Below are positions 11,451 through 25,381 of a stretch of 64,000 nt of DNA, in pieces. Source of the DNA: Wolfiporia cocos (Eukaryota; Basidiomycota; Agaricomycetes; Polyporales; Phaeolaceae). The first letter of the stretch is position 1; each line of letters starts with the position of its first letter. Both the position numbers and the translations under genes were made by a program. Location of the stretch: assembly GCA_029448655.1 (NCBI GenBank), contig JACCLO010000002.1:682001-746000 (forward strand). Reading direction: 5' to 3'. Below the pieces are notes generated by a model. The model was not told where the DNA came from and made no database searches. It saw only the letters and a list, made by a program, of their open reading frames with translations.

Positions 11451-13188
11451 ATGCGGCTTGGCACGGAAATGGCAGGCACCGCTAGCACCACGGAGACCAT
11501 TGTCATCTACGCTGGAAAGTTATTCGACCCTGAGAGCCTCGAGCTGACCACGAACAGGGTCATCACCGTCGCCCCGGACTCTGGGCTCATTGTCGCACTC
11601 GGGCACTTCACGCCTACCGAGCTCCATAATCTTGATTTCAGTGATCCGCAGTGCATCGACCTGAGGAGCGCAACGGTATTCCCTGGACTGGTCGATGCCC
11701 ATGTGCATCGTGCGCCACACCTCGTTCTTGGGATCAAATCATGATTAACGCTGAGGCGAACCTACAGTGTTTCTTCACCCGTACTCCGAGGTGAGCTGGG
11801 AGGACCAGCTTACCCAGGAAAGCCTGGTGGAGCGCACCGTCCGTGCGGCCCTGCATGCGAAACGCACGCTCATGGCAGGCTACACGGCCGTCCGGTGAGG
11901 CGCTCCAATCCCGCTAGAAGCGCAACGTCAATATATTAAGACCTAATGTATTGCGTTAGCGACCTCGGTACAGAAGGCGCGGGAGATGCAGACATACATC
12001 TTCGCAAGTGCATGTCTGGGCCTAACCCTCTCATACCCGGTCCGCGCTACTTCTGCGCCAACCGCGCTATTGTGACGACAGGAAGCTACGGTGCGCTTTA
12101 CGCGCCGCAGAACTAGTTTGATACGTCACATCTGATCGCGAAGCGTGATAGGCCCAAAGAGCAAGGTTCACCTGAACCAGGAGGGCGTCGAGGGTATCAC
12201 TGGCGCCGAGGTTGCCGACGGGGAAGTGGAGTGCATCAAGGCTGTGCGCAGGCAGGTCGGCGCGGGAGCAGATTGGATCAAGGTATGACTCGCTGCGTAC
12301 CGAAATACTAGACCGACGCTCCGCGACGCGCTCACGCACGCTTCTGGTAGATCTATGCAGGTGCGCGACTCGCACCGCCGCGTTCGCTAGTCCTCGTTTG
12401 TGATCGGAATGCCGTTAGATTACCGCTACCGCGCGCGCATGTCTGATGTATCTACATCAGTATCCGCCGCTTCAATACCCACCTTTAATAACAGGGAGCT
12501 CAAGGCAATCGTGTCCACGGCATCAAAACTCGGCGTCAAAGTGGCCGCGCATGCGGCCCACTGGCAACGAATGGGCAGCAGCGAGATTGCGGGCGGACCT
12601 GGGGTGCATTCTATCGAACATGGGTATGACATGACCTCCGTAGAAGCAGCGGCATCGGAAGGCGCTCGTGATGGACCAAAGAAAAGCGAGACCGTGTGGG
12701 TGCCGACGCTCGCAGCCTACTACACCTTGAACCGAGGGCGAGGCGGGGCCTGGGATAAGGCGGCGGACGCTTTCAAGACCGCCCTCCAATCAGGCGTGGA
12801 GAATATCGCGTGCGGCGGAGATACTGGTGTTTTCGCGCACGGTGACAACGCCCTAGAGATGAAGCTCATGGTCCGACTCGGCGCCGACTGGCGCAGGGTT
12901 CTCCGGTGGGGAACTCTGGGCGGATGGAAGTGCATCCGGAGCATGGCGTGGGAGGGGGAAGCCGGCGAGGCACGTTTGTCACACCTCCACGAACTGCTCG
13001 AAGACGCTAGAGTGGTGGGCGACAACGAGGTGCCGTTCGGGGTCATCCGCCCGGGGTTTGCAGCCGACATCGCGGCGACGTCCGGGGACCTAGAGGGGAA
13101 CTTCGAGATGGCCGTGGACAGGTCGTCCATCGTGTTCGTGATGAAAGGGGGAAGGGTGTACAAGCGGGACGGCAGGGAGTCCGTGTAG
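11451..13188 (+). CDS. metal-dependent amidohydrolase, tandem copy 2
   Basis: Six exons: 11451-11709, 11768-11894, 11960-12090, 12152-12282, 12351-12360 and 12419-13188, giving 475 aa. Exons 2-5 have exactly the same lengths (127, 131, 131, 10 nt) and phases as in copy 1. The same amidohydrolase metal-site elements are present: DAHVH, DWIK, VAAHAAHW, SIEHGY, CGGDTG. The C-terminal 120 residues are strongly conserved with copy 1 (for example the shared block LMVRLGADWRRVLRWGTL). Differences are a shorter N-terminus without the Glu-Lys run, a few loop indels and lower GC. It is likely an active enzyme of the same family, since no stop or frameshift breaks it. A second in-frame ATG at 11469 would shorten the protein by six residues. 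Confidence 0.87.
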
Positions 13189-15257
13189 TTCGTATTGGAA
13201 AGGGGGAATCCATCAGGCGTGGGAGGGTCAGAGCAGCAGATCTGGGGCTGTGGTTGCCGAATATTTCTAGATCAAGAACGGGAGCTTGTCGTAACTCTGT
13301 GGGGCGCAGCGCGGAAGTAGGAGAAGGAAGAGACCGTGATATTAAACTCCGCCTATCACAGGTCCGCTAAAGCGGTCGCGGGCAGCGTACTGGCCAGAAT
13401 GCTTCTGGTTAACGGTAATCAGCTCACGTAAGGATGACAAGGCTGTGCGCACGGGTATTCTTGAAACAAGCACCACACCGAGGTCGAGGCTCAGGGTGCT
13501 GAGAATTCTGTACGGAGTTCGAACACGGATGAGTCGAATGACGACGGCTGATACATGGAGCCGGGATCCGAGAGCAGAATGCCGGGCAAAGTCGTAGCTT
13601 AAGTCGCATCATGCCGGCGATGCGACTTCTACATGACTGAATGTAGGCTTGCTGTTGTAGGATGACGACCCGGTCAGCGGTGAGCGAAGAGGAAGATGCT
13701 CTGCTCGCACCAGTTCTCTTCTCGGCGAATCTGCTGTGGTATCATACCCGAGTGGGAGGATTACAGCATCCTGACATGCATCATATGAGCTGATGACGAG
13801 TAACAAGGACGATACAGGTTCGAATACACTATACCAGGCGAACATGTAAGCTGAACCAGATTGACTCCCGTAGAGCGGGTGCGGGACTGACCAGCCGATA
13901 GATGATACCGGCTCCGAGAACAGCGGTCTGTAGCCTAGAGCAACGGTGTTAGTGGCTATGTCACAGATCGCAGTGGCCTGATGGCCGGGATCTGATGTCC
14001 CCGTAGTTCCAGCTGTTCGGTCATCCTATATTGGAGCCTCCCGCGGCATGCACCATGGCCAGAGACTGGCCGGTCAATAATCGTGGCACCGAAACTGGCG
14101 TTGTACAGTGGCAGTGGCATGGGCTCTTCAAGCTGTGGCGGCGGCGGCAAGCGCCACGACAGCCCATTCATGGGCGCTGGGCGTGAGAGAACACGTGCTA
14201 CGCACCCCAGTTCTTTTCTTCCGATTTTTCTTCTTTCCTCCGGTCCTTCTTGCTTCCTGCCGTCTTCTCATGCGGTTTGCAACAACTGGAAACTAACACA
14301 ATGTCATTCGACTTCATTTTGACGGGCATGACGCGCTTCACTCGATGCTTTCTGTCCAGACACGTTTGATGTTGCGTGGTGGAGTGATCGTAATTCTACT
14401 AATAGTCAAAGCCGAGCTGCACATTCTCCACCCATCCAACCGTTTGGTGGGATTTCGCTTGCAATTATGACTTTGCAGTTTCGTCGTGCGGTGAGCAGAT
14501 TCCACATACCAAGTCAAGGCCCTTCACGCATTTCCTACGTGTCGTGTCTGTTACGGTTGTGGAAAATTGACCCTGTCCGGATTCCCTGCCGCTTGGCTTC
14601 GTCATGAAGTCAGGTGGATCACAGGGTCCCGGATTTGGACCGTCCTAGTAGAGTTGAATGCAGCGCCGCCTTCGTGGCATTTTGCCTGTTGTATTCGTAG
14701 TTTTGGGGCATACATTTCAAGTGAGTAGTCGACTGAGCGTGTTCTTTGGTGATTCATCATCGCAAGTCCATATGTACGATGTACCTATTTGAATTGGAAT
14801 TGATATTTTACGCTATTGGAAGACCTGCACGACGTTAGATGGTCTGCGGATGCTGTCATCGATCCTGCAAGCGACCATCGAGCTAATGCCCAACCAGTTC
14901 GACACCATGCAACGCGGATTTCCGTTTGCACATATGCAGTTTAGCGGCGGGAGGTGTCTGTACTCAGCCGCAACGTGTACATTACCGCTACGCGTCAATG
15001 TCTCATAAATAACGAGGACAGTGTCGGTAGCTGGAAACAACTCTCCGAGCTCTGTCGTTCGTACAACTTGTATCGATGCTAGCTTCGCTATGCTAGCTTC
15101 GCTGGAGCCAGGTGCCTGGACGATTCAGATAGAAAGGAGACGATGATGACAAAGCTAACCTGATTGGCCACTTCGGGGAATCGGCTCCAGCTGCTATTTA
15201 CCCCGCACTCGATATCTTGGTTATACGAGCAGACAACTACCGCGTTCACTGGCCAAC
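13189..15257. other. intergenic, no gene seen
   Basis: About 2.1 kb without a supportable gene; open frames are below about 80 codons. A 14-bp direct duplication (ATGCTAGCTTCGCT) lies near 15074-15101, shortly before the SNF1 start. The proximal 200-300 bases should hold the SNF1 promoter. Confidence 0.5.
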
Positions 15258-17503
<2,246 letters not shown>

Positions 17504-18841
17504 TGACCAAGCCTGGGCTCGCTGGCGATACATATTGCGCACTGAGCGCGCAAGCGGTGCGTGATCTGCGATTGCGCCCGCATCCCCGTGGATTTGGTAT
17601 CTAGTACGCGAGCTTTCCTCTGCTGTCGACTTTGCTGTGTTGTGCTGCTCATTGGTTACCCCGTCGAGATACGATATAGCTCTTATTCGGTGCAGGTGTC
17701 CCGGATGTATGATTAGTGCAGAGAAGTATTCCAGGAAGTGTATAGTGCATTGCAATGACATCGACTAATCCCGCTCTCGTGTGTCGTAACGACCTCGGCT
17801 CCCTGCAGGTGCTCCCGAGGTGCGCGATTCATTCAGGAGACTATATGCTCGCCTTGCATGATCTGATTGCGAGACGGCTTCGTCACGATGCATACTCAAT
17901 ATTCAATATAGATCGGAGATTGAGATGGCGATCAGATCCGCGTCGGGTCGAGAACTCGTCGCCAACAATTTATCGGTTGTGAAGTCCGTTGCAAGCAGAA
18001 AACATGTCGCCGGTTCTGAGCAGTATGCGCATCCAATGCCGGTTCGTCGTCGCGACAATGTTGCCGCCGAGCGGGCCATCCACATGTGATCGCCAGCCAT
18101 GCTGTTGGCGCGGTGACCTCACTTTCAGATGATCTGTGCAATGACGGTTGTCGAACTCAAGCTTCGCAACTCCCGCCGCCGGCGTCGATGACCACAAGCG
18201 CTTGGCGTTTTGCCACAAAGAAGCCCGGGCGACATACGGCGACGTGACATGGGCTGCAACTCCTTCACGTGAGTGGAGTCTGCATATGGCTGTCATCTCG
18301 CTTCTTCTCAGGGCTGTTGATGAACTTGGCCCGTGTCAGTGCGTGACGGACTCCTTTCCCGCTCGCGCGCACGAATATCCAGCTGCGCAGCGTAATGATT
18401 CCCACCGCAGAATGCACCAGAGTGGCCGATTGCCCGCCCGGCCCTTCTGTCGCCGGCGGCCTGGGAGCCCGCCACAGAGCGCTGGCGGTTTCGCGCGCGC
18501 ACTGGGTGACAGTTGCTCGGAAGGGATCCGCGGGAACGCTTCTCTGGTGGCCTATGCGATTTTAGGTGGTATTCTTCTGATGGATGTGTGACCATTTAGA
18601 TCTGTTTCCTCCTTAGACCCGTCACATCGTGCGAGACACAGAAGTGTCCATGTTTGGCAGGCGCACTGCTAAAACGAGCTGTCGAGGTGCTGCAATTACG
18701 CCCCATCGACGGCCCCGCCACGCTAGCACGTCAAACTGCCACCCCCGCCTAGTTATAAACCGGCTTGTTCAATTTGCAACTTGCTCTCCATCCCCATCTT
18801 CATCGCTCCCGTCGTCCCTCGCTCGTCGCCTGCTCGCCGCA
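17504..18841. other. intergenic, SNF1 to PUF gene
   Basis: About 1.3 kb without a supported gene. It has only short frames. The right-hand 100 bases carry the TATA element of the PUF gene. Confidence 0.5.
18754..18759 (+). promoter_or_regulatory. TATA box of the PUF gene
   Basis: TATAAA in the context GTTATAAACC lies 88 bp upstream of the ATG at 18842, with a pyrimidine-rich stretch between them. That spacing suits a fungal core promoter. Confidence 0.5.
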
Positions 18842-21460
18842 ATGGAACACACTGCCTCGACCCAGACCTTCGACCCCTTCTTCGACATCAACTCGGGCCC
18901 TCGCTCGATGGCCTCCTCTATCTGGGCTCCTCAGCCTCAGCCCTCGGAGACGACCTGGTCGAAGGCCATCGACTCGTTCACTCGCGTGAACAACAACGGC
19001 AACCTTGTCCGGCCGGACGCGCGCCGCGCAAGTTCCTTCCCATGCGGCAACAGCGGGGAGGACGTCTTTGGCCCGGTCAGCCCTAGCGGTCAGTCTCGTC
19101 AAAGGAATGTTGGAGCAATTGGCGACGGTCGAAAGAAGGGTTCCCCGACCTTCGAGGAAGTCGTGAGTACCACATTTTGTCTATATATGCGTCCTCTCTG
19201 ACGAACGATCAGCATGTCGAGCAGCTGCTCCGTAGTCTCAACCTCAATTCCCCCGCTCCGTACCAAACCTCAGTCAACTTTCCTGGCGGGTCTCCGTCGT
19301 TGCAGACGTCACCTGATCTATCGCCAATCTCGAACTCTTCTGCTCTGCTCACGCCTACCGATCTATCTCCTGCCAAAACGTTCGACTCCAAGTTGGACTC
19401 AACCTACGGGCTAGGCATCATCAATGGACCCCAAATTGACCGTTCATTCGACCGCCCGTTTGAGACGGGTCTTCCTCCTAGATACAACGATGCTAGTCGC
19501 TCGCAGTTTATGCCTACTACTACCTACCGTACTTCTCAACCTCACCCTACCGTGCAGAGAGAGCCCAGTGTCTTTCCGTTTTTCGAGCCGTTCTCAGAGG
19601 CTTCAACACCAGCGCAGAGCTCTCAGTCCTTCTTCCAGCCCTTTTCACAGCATGCTCCTCATCGTGGGGAGAATGTACCATTCTCTCAGCAGCCGTGGAA
19701 TCCACAGCGCCTGCGAACGTCGTCAGAGTGGGTGCAGACGGACGATAGACCTCCCCTGGAGTACCCCACTGCTCTTCCGGCTAGCGAGCCTGTTGTGCAT
19801 CATGGTCATTCGAGGCAAATGACATCTCAGAGCGGCGGTCAGACACATCCCAACGAGGTAAGTTTGGATGTATGCGCTATCGAGACAGCTCTTGACATCG
19901 TGGTGTGTAGCCGATCAACTTCCTTTCGCTCCTACACCCATCCTCGACTCCTCCGTATCATCTCTTCGTTGCCCGCATCATCAAGTCGTCCGATCAGCAA
20001 GCATCCATTTTCCTTCAGCAGAAACTCAAGGTTGCCGACAACGCTGAGCGCGCCAAGATCGTGGACGCTATCTGTGCAAGGGGATTCGAGATGATGGCTC
20101 ATCGGTAGGATTTCTCATTGCATTTACCCTAATCCCACTTATTGTGTGCGAAGATTTGGAAATTGGGCTGTCCAACGGTGTCTCGAGGCGACTGCAACGC
20201 CTGAAGAAAGACGCAAGATAGTCACATGCATGAGGTCAGTAGCGCTTGAAGCACTTTCTCCGTATATTTTGACGAGACAAATCGATGCTCGCACGCTTAG
20301 GGGTCGTGTCGTTGAACTTGCCACCAACTGCTACGGATGTCACGTCTTGCAGAAAGCCCTTGACTGCGAGGAGGACGTTCGACTTCTTATTGTTTCTGAG
20401 CTGCTGCTCGGGGATCCCGCGCAAACGCTTGTAAACAAGCATGCCTCTCATGTGTGGAGCAAGGTCAATGAAACGTTTGCGGCGCTGAAGGAAAATCACT
20501 GACCCGAACTGGCATAGATTATGGAACTGACATGGACGCCTCCTGCTCCGCCTATCTTCGCATAGTGAGATTCTTTTCATCCCTAAGACTTGCGCCATAC
20601 TAACAGGTCTACTTCATAGCGTCAACAAGTCGTTGAAAGGGAAATGGGCGGCGCTTGCCTGCCATGAGACTGGATCACTTGTTGTTCAAGTACGCTGCTA
20701 ATCCCTGCCCTGCTTTCGAAACATTCTAATGATGACGGTAGCATGCTTTCGAAAATCTTGAGGAGTCGGCTAAAGATGGCATCGTCGACGAGTTGCTGAA
20801 TCAAGGATCGGCTGTTTTCGCCGAGGTCACGAAGAGCCAGTGGGGCTCCTATTGCGTACAGCACAGTATGTGTTCATAATCATTCGTCTCTATGAAGCTT
20901 GAGCGCATCTGGCGTAGTCTTAGAGCATGGCTCCAAGAAACACAAAGCCATGGCCCTCGATCATTTGCTCGCAGGATTGCTCGAGTATGCCACCAACGAG
21001 CAAGGTGTCAAGTCGGTGACCAAAGCGCTCAAGGAAGGTGGGCAGGAAACCCTCGACAAGGTGATCAAGCGTATGTGCGAGCCTGCGAAGGGGTATGTCA
21101 CAGTGAGCTCAGCGCAGGTCTGCCTTGCTGACGTCGCTGGCTCTTGCAGAGGTCGGAGGGCAATGATCGTGGATCTCGCGTTGTCTGTCACTGGTAGTCA
21201 GTTGATTGCCAGCGTTCTGCCGAATGTACGTCGCGCACGCCCTCCAGCTTGAAACATTGCTGATCCGCTCTTACCTCAGGCCGACAAAGATCAGCGTGCT
21301 CTATTGTACGACTCCATTCGTGGACACATTGTTACTCTGCGCGGCTGTAAGACTGGCTCCAAGGTCATCTGGCTGTTCGACAGGATGGTGCGTAATGTGT
21401 GGTCGTATTGAGAGATCATGGTGTTAAGTGACGTAACAGCGTGCGTATTACGGGTACTGA
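18842..21460 (+). CDS. Pumilio-family (PUF) RNA-binding protein
   Basis: Twelve exons: 18842-19162, 19213-19857, 19911-20104, 20154-20234, 20301-20463, 20518-20564, 20620-20689, 20742-20865, 20918-21092, 21150-21225, 21280-21387 and 21440-21460, giving 674 aa. The N-terminal half is low-complexity, Ser/Pro/Gln-rich and probably disordered. The C-terminal half has PUF repeats with recognisable RNA-facing helices (GNWAVQ, CYGCHVLQ, TGSLVVQ, WGSYCVQ, TGSQLI). It should bind 3' UTRs and control mRNA decay or localisation. The ending DRMRAYYGY and the degenerate middle repeats remind me of the Jsn1/Puf1-like branch rather than Puf3, but this is only inference. Intron 4 (20235-20300) is 66 nt and open in frame, so retention would add 22 residues. 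Confidence 0.9.
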
Positions 21461-22818
21461 GCGTATCCCCGTCATTCGGCCGCCGATCCGCATTTCCAGT
21501 CGTATCTTAATCGGCAATCTCGTGCACAAATCAATCAACCGTCAAACTTATCGTATCGCCCCTTGAAATACGGAGAATACTACGCCGAACTTCTGCCACA
21601 CGACATGTCAACAACGGTCACAGAATCAACCCTGCAATATCAACTCATGCGTCCAACTGCACACGAATCGTCCATATACCAGCACCCACATCATCACGCA
21701 TCGATCTCTTCACTGTCTTTAGGCCTCATCGCTTGTAGCCTCGTCGCATTGCAACTTATGGACTTCGACTCAACGTTGGCAGCATCTTCTACGTCGCATT
21801 TATAAAGCAGCGTCTTCATTGCTCATTATTCATAACATATATGTATCGGACGCTAAACGTTGTCCCTACATCAAGGTGCGCTTAGGTTTCTCGCTCGTTG
21901 CGAAAAGTAGACTGTGGGCTAGAATGATATTAAATATGTACTTGTATCGATTTGTTGCAGTCTATCATTGCCTGTCATTACTGAACAATATCATCGTGGT
22001 ATCTTCCCTCCAGTGTGCACGTCCATCGATGTCGATGTTTAGAAGCAAGCTGGGCAAGGTTGTTAGACGATAAATTCTTCCTGTGTTATCTGACGTTTGG
22101 ATGTATCAGCTAGATGGGCGGCAGAGAATGGGGATGAAAGACCAGCGTAATCATGCCCAATCCTATTACGATCCATGGGCAGATATCTATACCTTGATCG
22201 ATGTCGCCATTATAATCGCTCCGCGGCTTATGACACGATGCGCTTTCTGAAAATGCGACATTGATTCGGGTATCACCATTTTGGACTGTCTGTGAGCGCG
22301 GGAGTCGCGCCGGCGTGACTTGTCTCTCACCTCGGCACAGAACAAGCGTGATATCTGCGATGCGCTCCAAGCTCCAGGTCTGAAACAGGCTAAGCTGATC
22401 TTCAACGCGCTTACAGCCAGCCTTCCGAGATGGTATTGCCTAAGACGCGTTCTTGAAAGGTGCTTCGTGCCATTATTTCCCAGAGCGACTGTAAAATAGC
22501 TCCTTCAGTTCCGACCCGCCTGTCCACTTTATCAAAGTCTATGATCCACTATTATATCTAAGCACGAGATCAAGCATTTGTGGCGTCCAGTTTCATCCAC
22601 TGATTGACTTTCTTTCTTGGGCAGCTTAGCCAGTGATGCAGCGGCCAGTCGTACGTGGTCGTAGTCTCGGCGTTGAGTATGACTAGAGTTCTGCTTGTGC
22701 TGCGGGCTGGTACCGGTAACTTTGACGCGGCACTCCGCGAGGGTACAGGTACGGAGTGGCGCACTGTAAGTTAAAGCGGGACTTCAAATTATATGATCGG
22801 GATCAGCGCCATTTGATC
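21461..22818. other. intergenic, PUF 3' flank to foldback element
   Basis: About 1.36 kb, AT-richer than the genes, with no supported coding sequence. Frames are under about 100 codons and show no family match. Confidence 0.5.
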
Positions 22819-22827
22819 CACCCCCGC
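22819..22827 (+). repeat. 9-bp target-site duplication, left copy
   Basis: CACCCCCGC immediately precedes the left end of the foldback element. The identical 9 bases occur at 23863-23871 directly after the right end. Confidence 0.75.
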
Positions 22828-22889
22828 ATGAACACCGGAATTCCCTGGTCCGGCGGATTCCGCCGGATTCCGCCGGACATGAAGATATA

Positions 22890-23020
22890 TGTCTTAAGTG
22901 TAGTGCTGGATGCTACTTAAGATGTATAATGTATATGCCTTTAGTAAGTACAGCAATGGATGCTACTTAAGATGCACATATATATGCCTTAAGCATAGCG
23001 CCGGACGCCACTTAAGATAT
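22890..23020. repeat. CTTAAG-bearing subterminal repeats, left arm
   Basis: CTTAAG occurs about five times in the left arm, usually in GGATGCTACTTAAGATG or similar, spaced about 25-50 bp. The right arm carries the complementary set. Subterminal repeats like this are often transposase-binding sites, but here that is inference. Confidence 0.6.
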
Positions 23021-23639
23021 AACAATGAAGCTCCAGCACTGAAGAACTGAAGTAGATGCCACTTGCCGCACTGCTCACATTTGCATTTGCATTATCCAAA
23101 CTATATGCCCCATAGCTAGTATTTCTTTGTGAGTAGATTTGTACACCACTGCAGTAGGCAAAGTACAATGGTAGTCATACAATATAAATCTATATACCGA
23201 CAACATAATGTTTGTAATGACAGGGACTTAGAAATGATTTTATCATTGCAAAGGTGCAGCTTTACTTGGAGTGCCAACTAAGAAACTGAAGATAAATCAG
23301 TGAAGGCTACAGTTATACCACTTCAGCACTTCAGCACTTGCACTGTGACACTTAAGATGTGTGATGTTGGCTGCTTAAGTGGTATAACTGTAGCCTTCAC
23401 TGATTAATCTTAAGTTTCTCAGTTTCTCAGTTTGTCACTCCAAGCAAAGCTGGACCCTCACAATGACATAATCATTTCTAAATTGTTGTGGGCCATCACA
23501 AACATTGTATTGTCCAGTATGAAGGATCACATGGCTTATATGATAGCCATTGTACTTTGCCTATTGTGTCAGCATATAGATTCATTTTAAAGAAATATCA
23601 GTCATGGGCATCTACTTCAGTACTTCAGTGCCGAAGCTT

Positions 23640-23800
23640 CATTATTATATCTTAAGTTTCATCTGGTGCTGTGCTAAGGCATATACACTTAAGTGGTGTC
23701 AAGCCTACACTTAAGTCATATATCGTGTACACCTTAAGTAGCATCCGTTGCTGTACTTAAGCTATACATCTTAAGTAGCATCCAGCGCTACACTTAAGAC
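23640..23800. repeat. CTTAAG-bearing subterminal repeats, right arm
   Basis: Seven CTTAAG hexamers occur in about 150 bases, in the contexts CATCTTAAGTAGCATCC, ACACTTAAGT and GTACTTAAGC. They mirror the left arm. Confidence 0.6.
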
Positions 23801-23862
23801 ATATATCTTCATGTCCGGCGGAATCCGGCGGAATCCGCCGGACCAGGGAATTCCGACGGTCT

Positions 23863-23871
23863 CACCCCCGC
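23863..23871 (+). repeat. 9-bp target-site duplication, right copy
   Basis: CACCCCCGC directly follows the right arm of the foldback element and matches 22819-22827 exactly. Confidence 0.75.
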
Positions 23872-23932
23872 TACGTGGCCTCTGTGATCGACTCCATTCA
23901 ATCATCAACTAGACAATAAAAACTGGGCTAGT

Positions 23933-25381
23933 ATGAAACATCGAGGCTATGAAGTATGGATCGAATGCGAAGGAAGCAAGCTAGAAGAGTATGCGCTTGA
24001 GGTCAAGGAAGAATCCACTTCGTGTTTTATTGCCAGTGAAGCCGGAAAGGTAAAACAAACTGTGCCACAGAGTAGCACATCCTCGAGTTACTCATAATGT
24101 GTGCTCTCAAATGTTTAGAAATTTAGGATCGTGCTCATGAACTCATCTGAGACAACAGCTCAATTCAGGTGCACCATGGACGGTTGCGAGGACGAATGCT
24201 CCAAAGAGTACTATATCCTTGATCCTGAGGAGACGTGGCTGGCCCCAGGACTTTACATGAACTCGCATTCAGTTCGGCCGTATATTTTTGTGGAACCTGT
24301 ACTGACTGGCATGTCTTCTCCAGTCTCCGATGTCAGACTGATGTCATTCATCGGGGCATCTTCCATCCTACAGATGACCACGCTTTAGTGACGTACAGAG
24401 GTGCTAGGGCAAAGGGCAGACTTGGGACGATTGAAGTGCGGATACGCCGCGTCAGGGTTTGCGAAACATCGAACGCATCTCGCCCTGCGTCCTCCGCTGT
24501 TTTCACTTCAGCTCCTCTTATTTCTGACAAGGTCACCGTTCACGAAGAGAGCAAACAAATTGGCGCACACTGTGTGGTGTACGATTGCTTTTTCGATGGA
24601 TGATCTACCTTGTTCTAAATGCTTGCATTAGCCTCGGAGGTCCAGAAGAAACTGAGGAGACTGATGAATGTGAGATTGACTACTTAGATGCCGGTGCTAA
24701 GCTGTTCGCAAAATTCGATTTTGTGTACCGTCCGCGAGGTGCGCCTGAGACGTTCAGTCATCACGTACGAATGTCACTGGATCAACCTAACTCTAAAACA
24801 GACATACTACGGGCTCAAGGTATCATACCTGTCTCCGAGGAGGAGTGTATTGTTTCACCGACTCCCGTAACTCATGCGAGCAAAAGGTCGTTAGAAAATA
24901 TTGCTGTGACGTCAGGCGAAAAGAGGCCGCGGCGCGATTCGGTCTCCATAACGCAATCTACGGGTACCCTAGACGCGGCTGCTACGACATCGGACGCACC
25001 AGTGCCAGGCGAAAGTGCTGAAGATGTTAAGCCGGCGGTGACTATGAGCGACGACAACGATAGTGACGACGAAGATATTGGTGCCCTTCTGAAGGTGAGC
25101 GCTACTAGTGACGGGATTGACCAGTCCACTGCTTACAAGGTGGATATCATGGTGCGCCGGATTTGCAAACGTAGTCTCAAGGCGACGCTATGCGGGCCTT
25201 GCAGGCCATGCAAGAGGCCATGAACAACAACATGAAGGCCTTACAAAAGAAGATGGACCGAATGAATGCCAAACGAGCGCAGAAACCGTCATCAACGGAC
25301 CGCCAGTTTAAAAGGGAGGCCTCTCCCATTATGCTTCGAGGCATATCGAGTGGGACCGTAATTGACTTGAGTGAAGATTGA
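23933..25381 (+). CDS. DUF7918-like hypothetical protein
   Basis: Five exons: 23933-24049, 24119-24279, 24324-24578, 24632-25094 and 25175-25381, giving 400 aa. The arrangement (YEVWIECEGSKLEEY near the start, CFIASEAGK, then RLGTIEVRIRRVR, HCVVLGG, and AKFDFVYRPR) resembles a domain I know as DUF7918, common in Agaricomycetes and of unknown function. It is followed by a disordered acidic/serine region with a basic patch (GEKRPRRD) and a coiled coil of Met/Gln/Asn-rich helix (about residues 335-365). The 44-nt intron 24280-24323 was chosen because the 25-nt alternative is too short to splice. The foldback transposon ends about 60 bp upstream of the ATG, so its promoter may lie inside or beyond the element. 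Confidence 0.75.

Larger units (their letters stand above)
22828..23862. mobile_element. 1.04-kb foldback (hairpin) transposon, Mutator-like by target duplication
   Basis: The whole 1035-bp element is an inverted repeat around a centre near 23345. The outer arms (about 22836-22955 against the complement of 23735-23855) are nearly identical. They begin with GAATTCCCTGGTCCGGCGG and a nested CCGGCGGATTCCGCCGG palindrome. Inner arms (for example about 23150-23175 against the complement of about 23550-23570, and about 23297-23322 against the complement of about 23379-23404) are also complementary, with more divergence. Both flanks carry CACCCCCGC, a 9-bp duplication typical of Mutator-like elements (hAT makes 8). 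There is no open frame of useful length, so it is non-autonomous. The last 6-10 bases at each tip match imperfectly, so the exact boundary could shift. It sits in the upstream region of the DUF7918 gene at 23933. Confidence 0.85.

Noticed and set aside
24299..24323. 25-nt intron in the DUF7918 gene
   Set aside because: It is below a spliceable length and out of phase. Donor GTATAT at 24280 gives 44 nt in frame.
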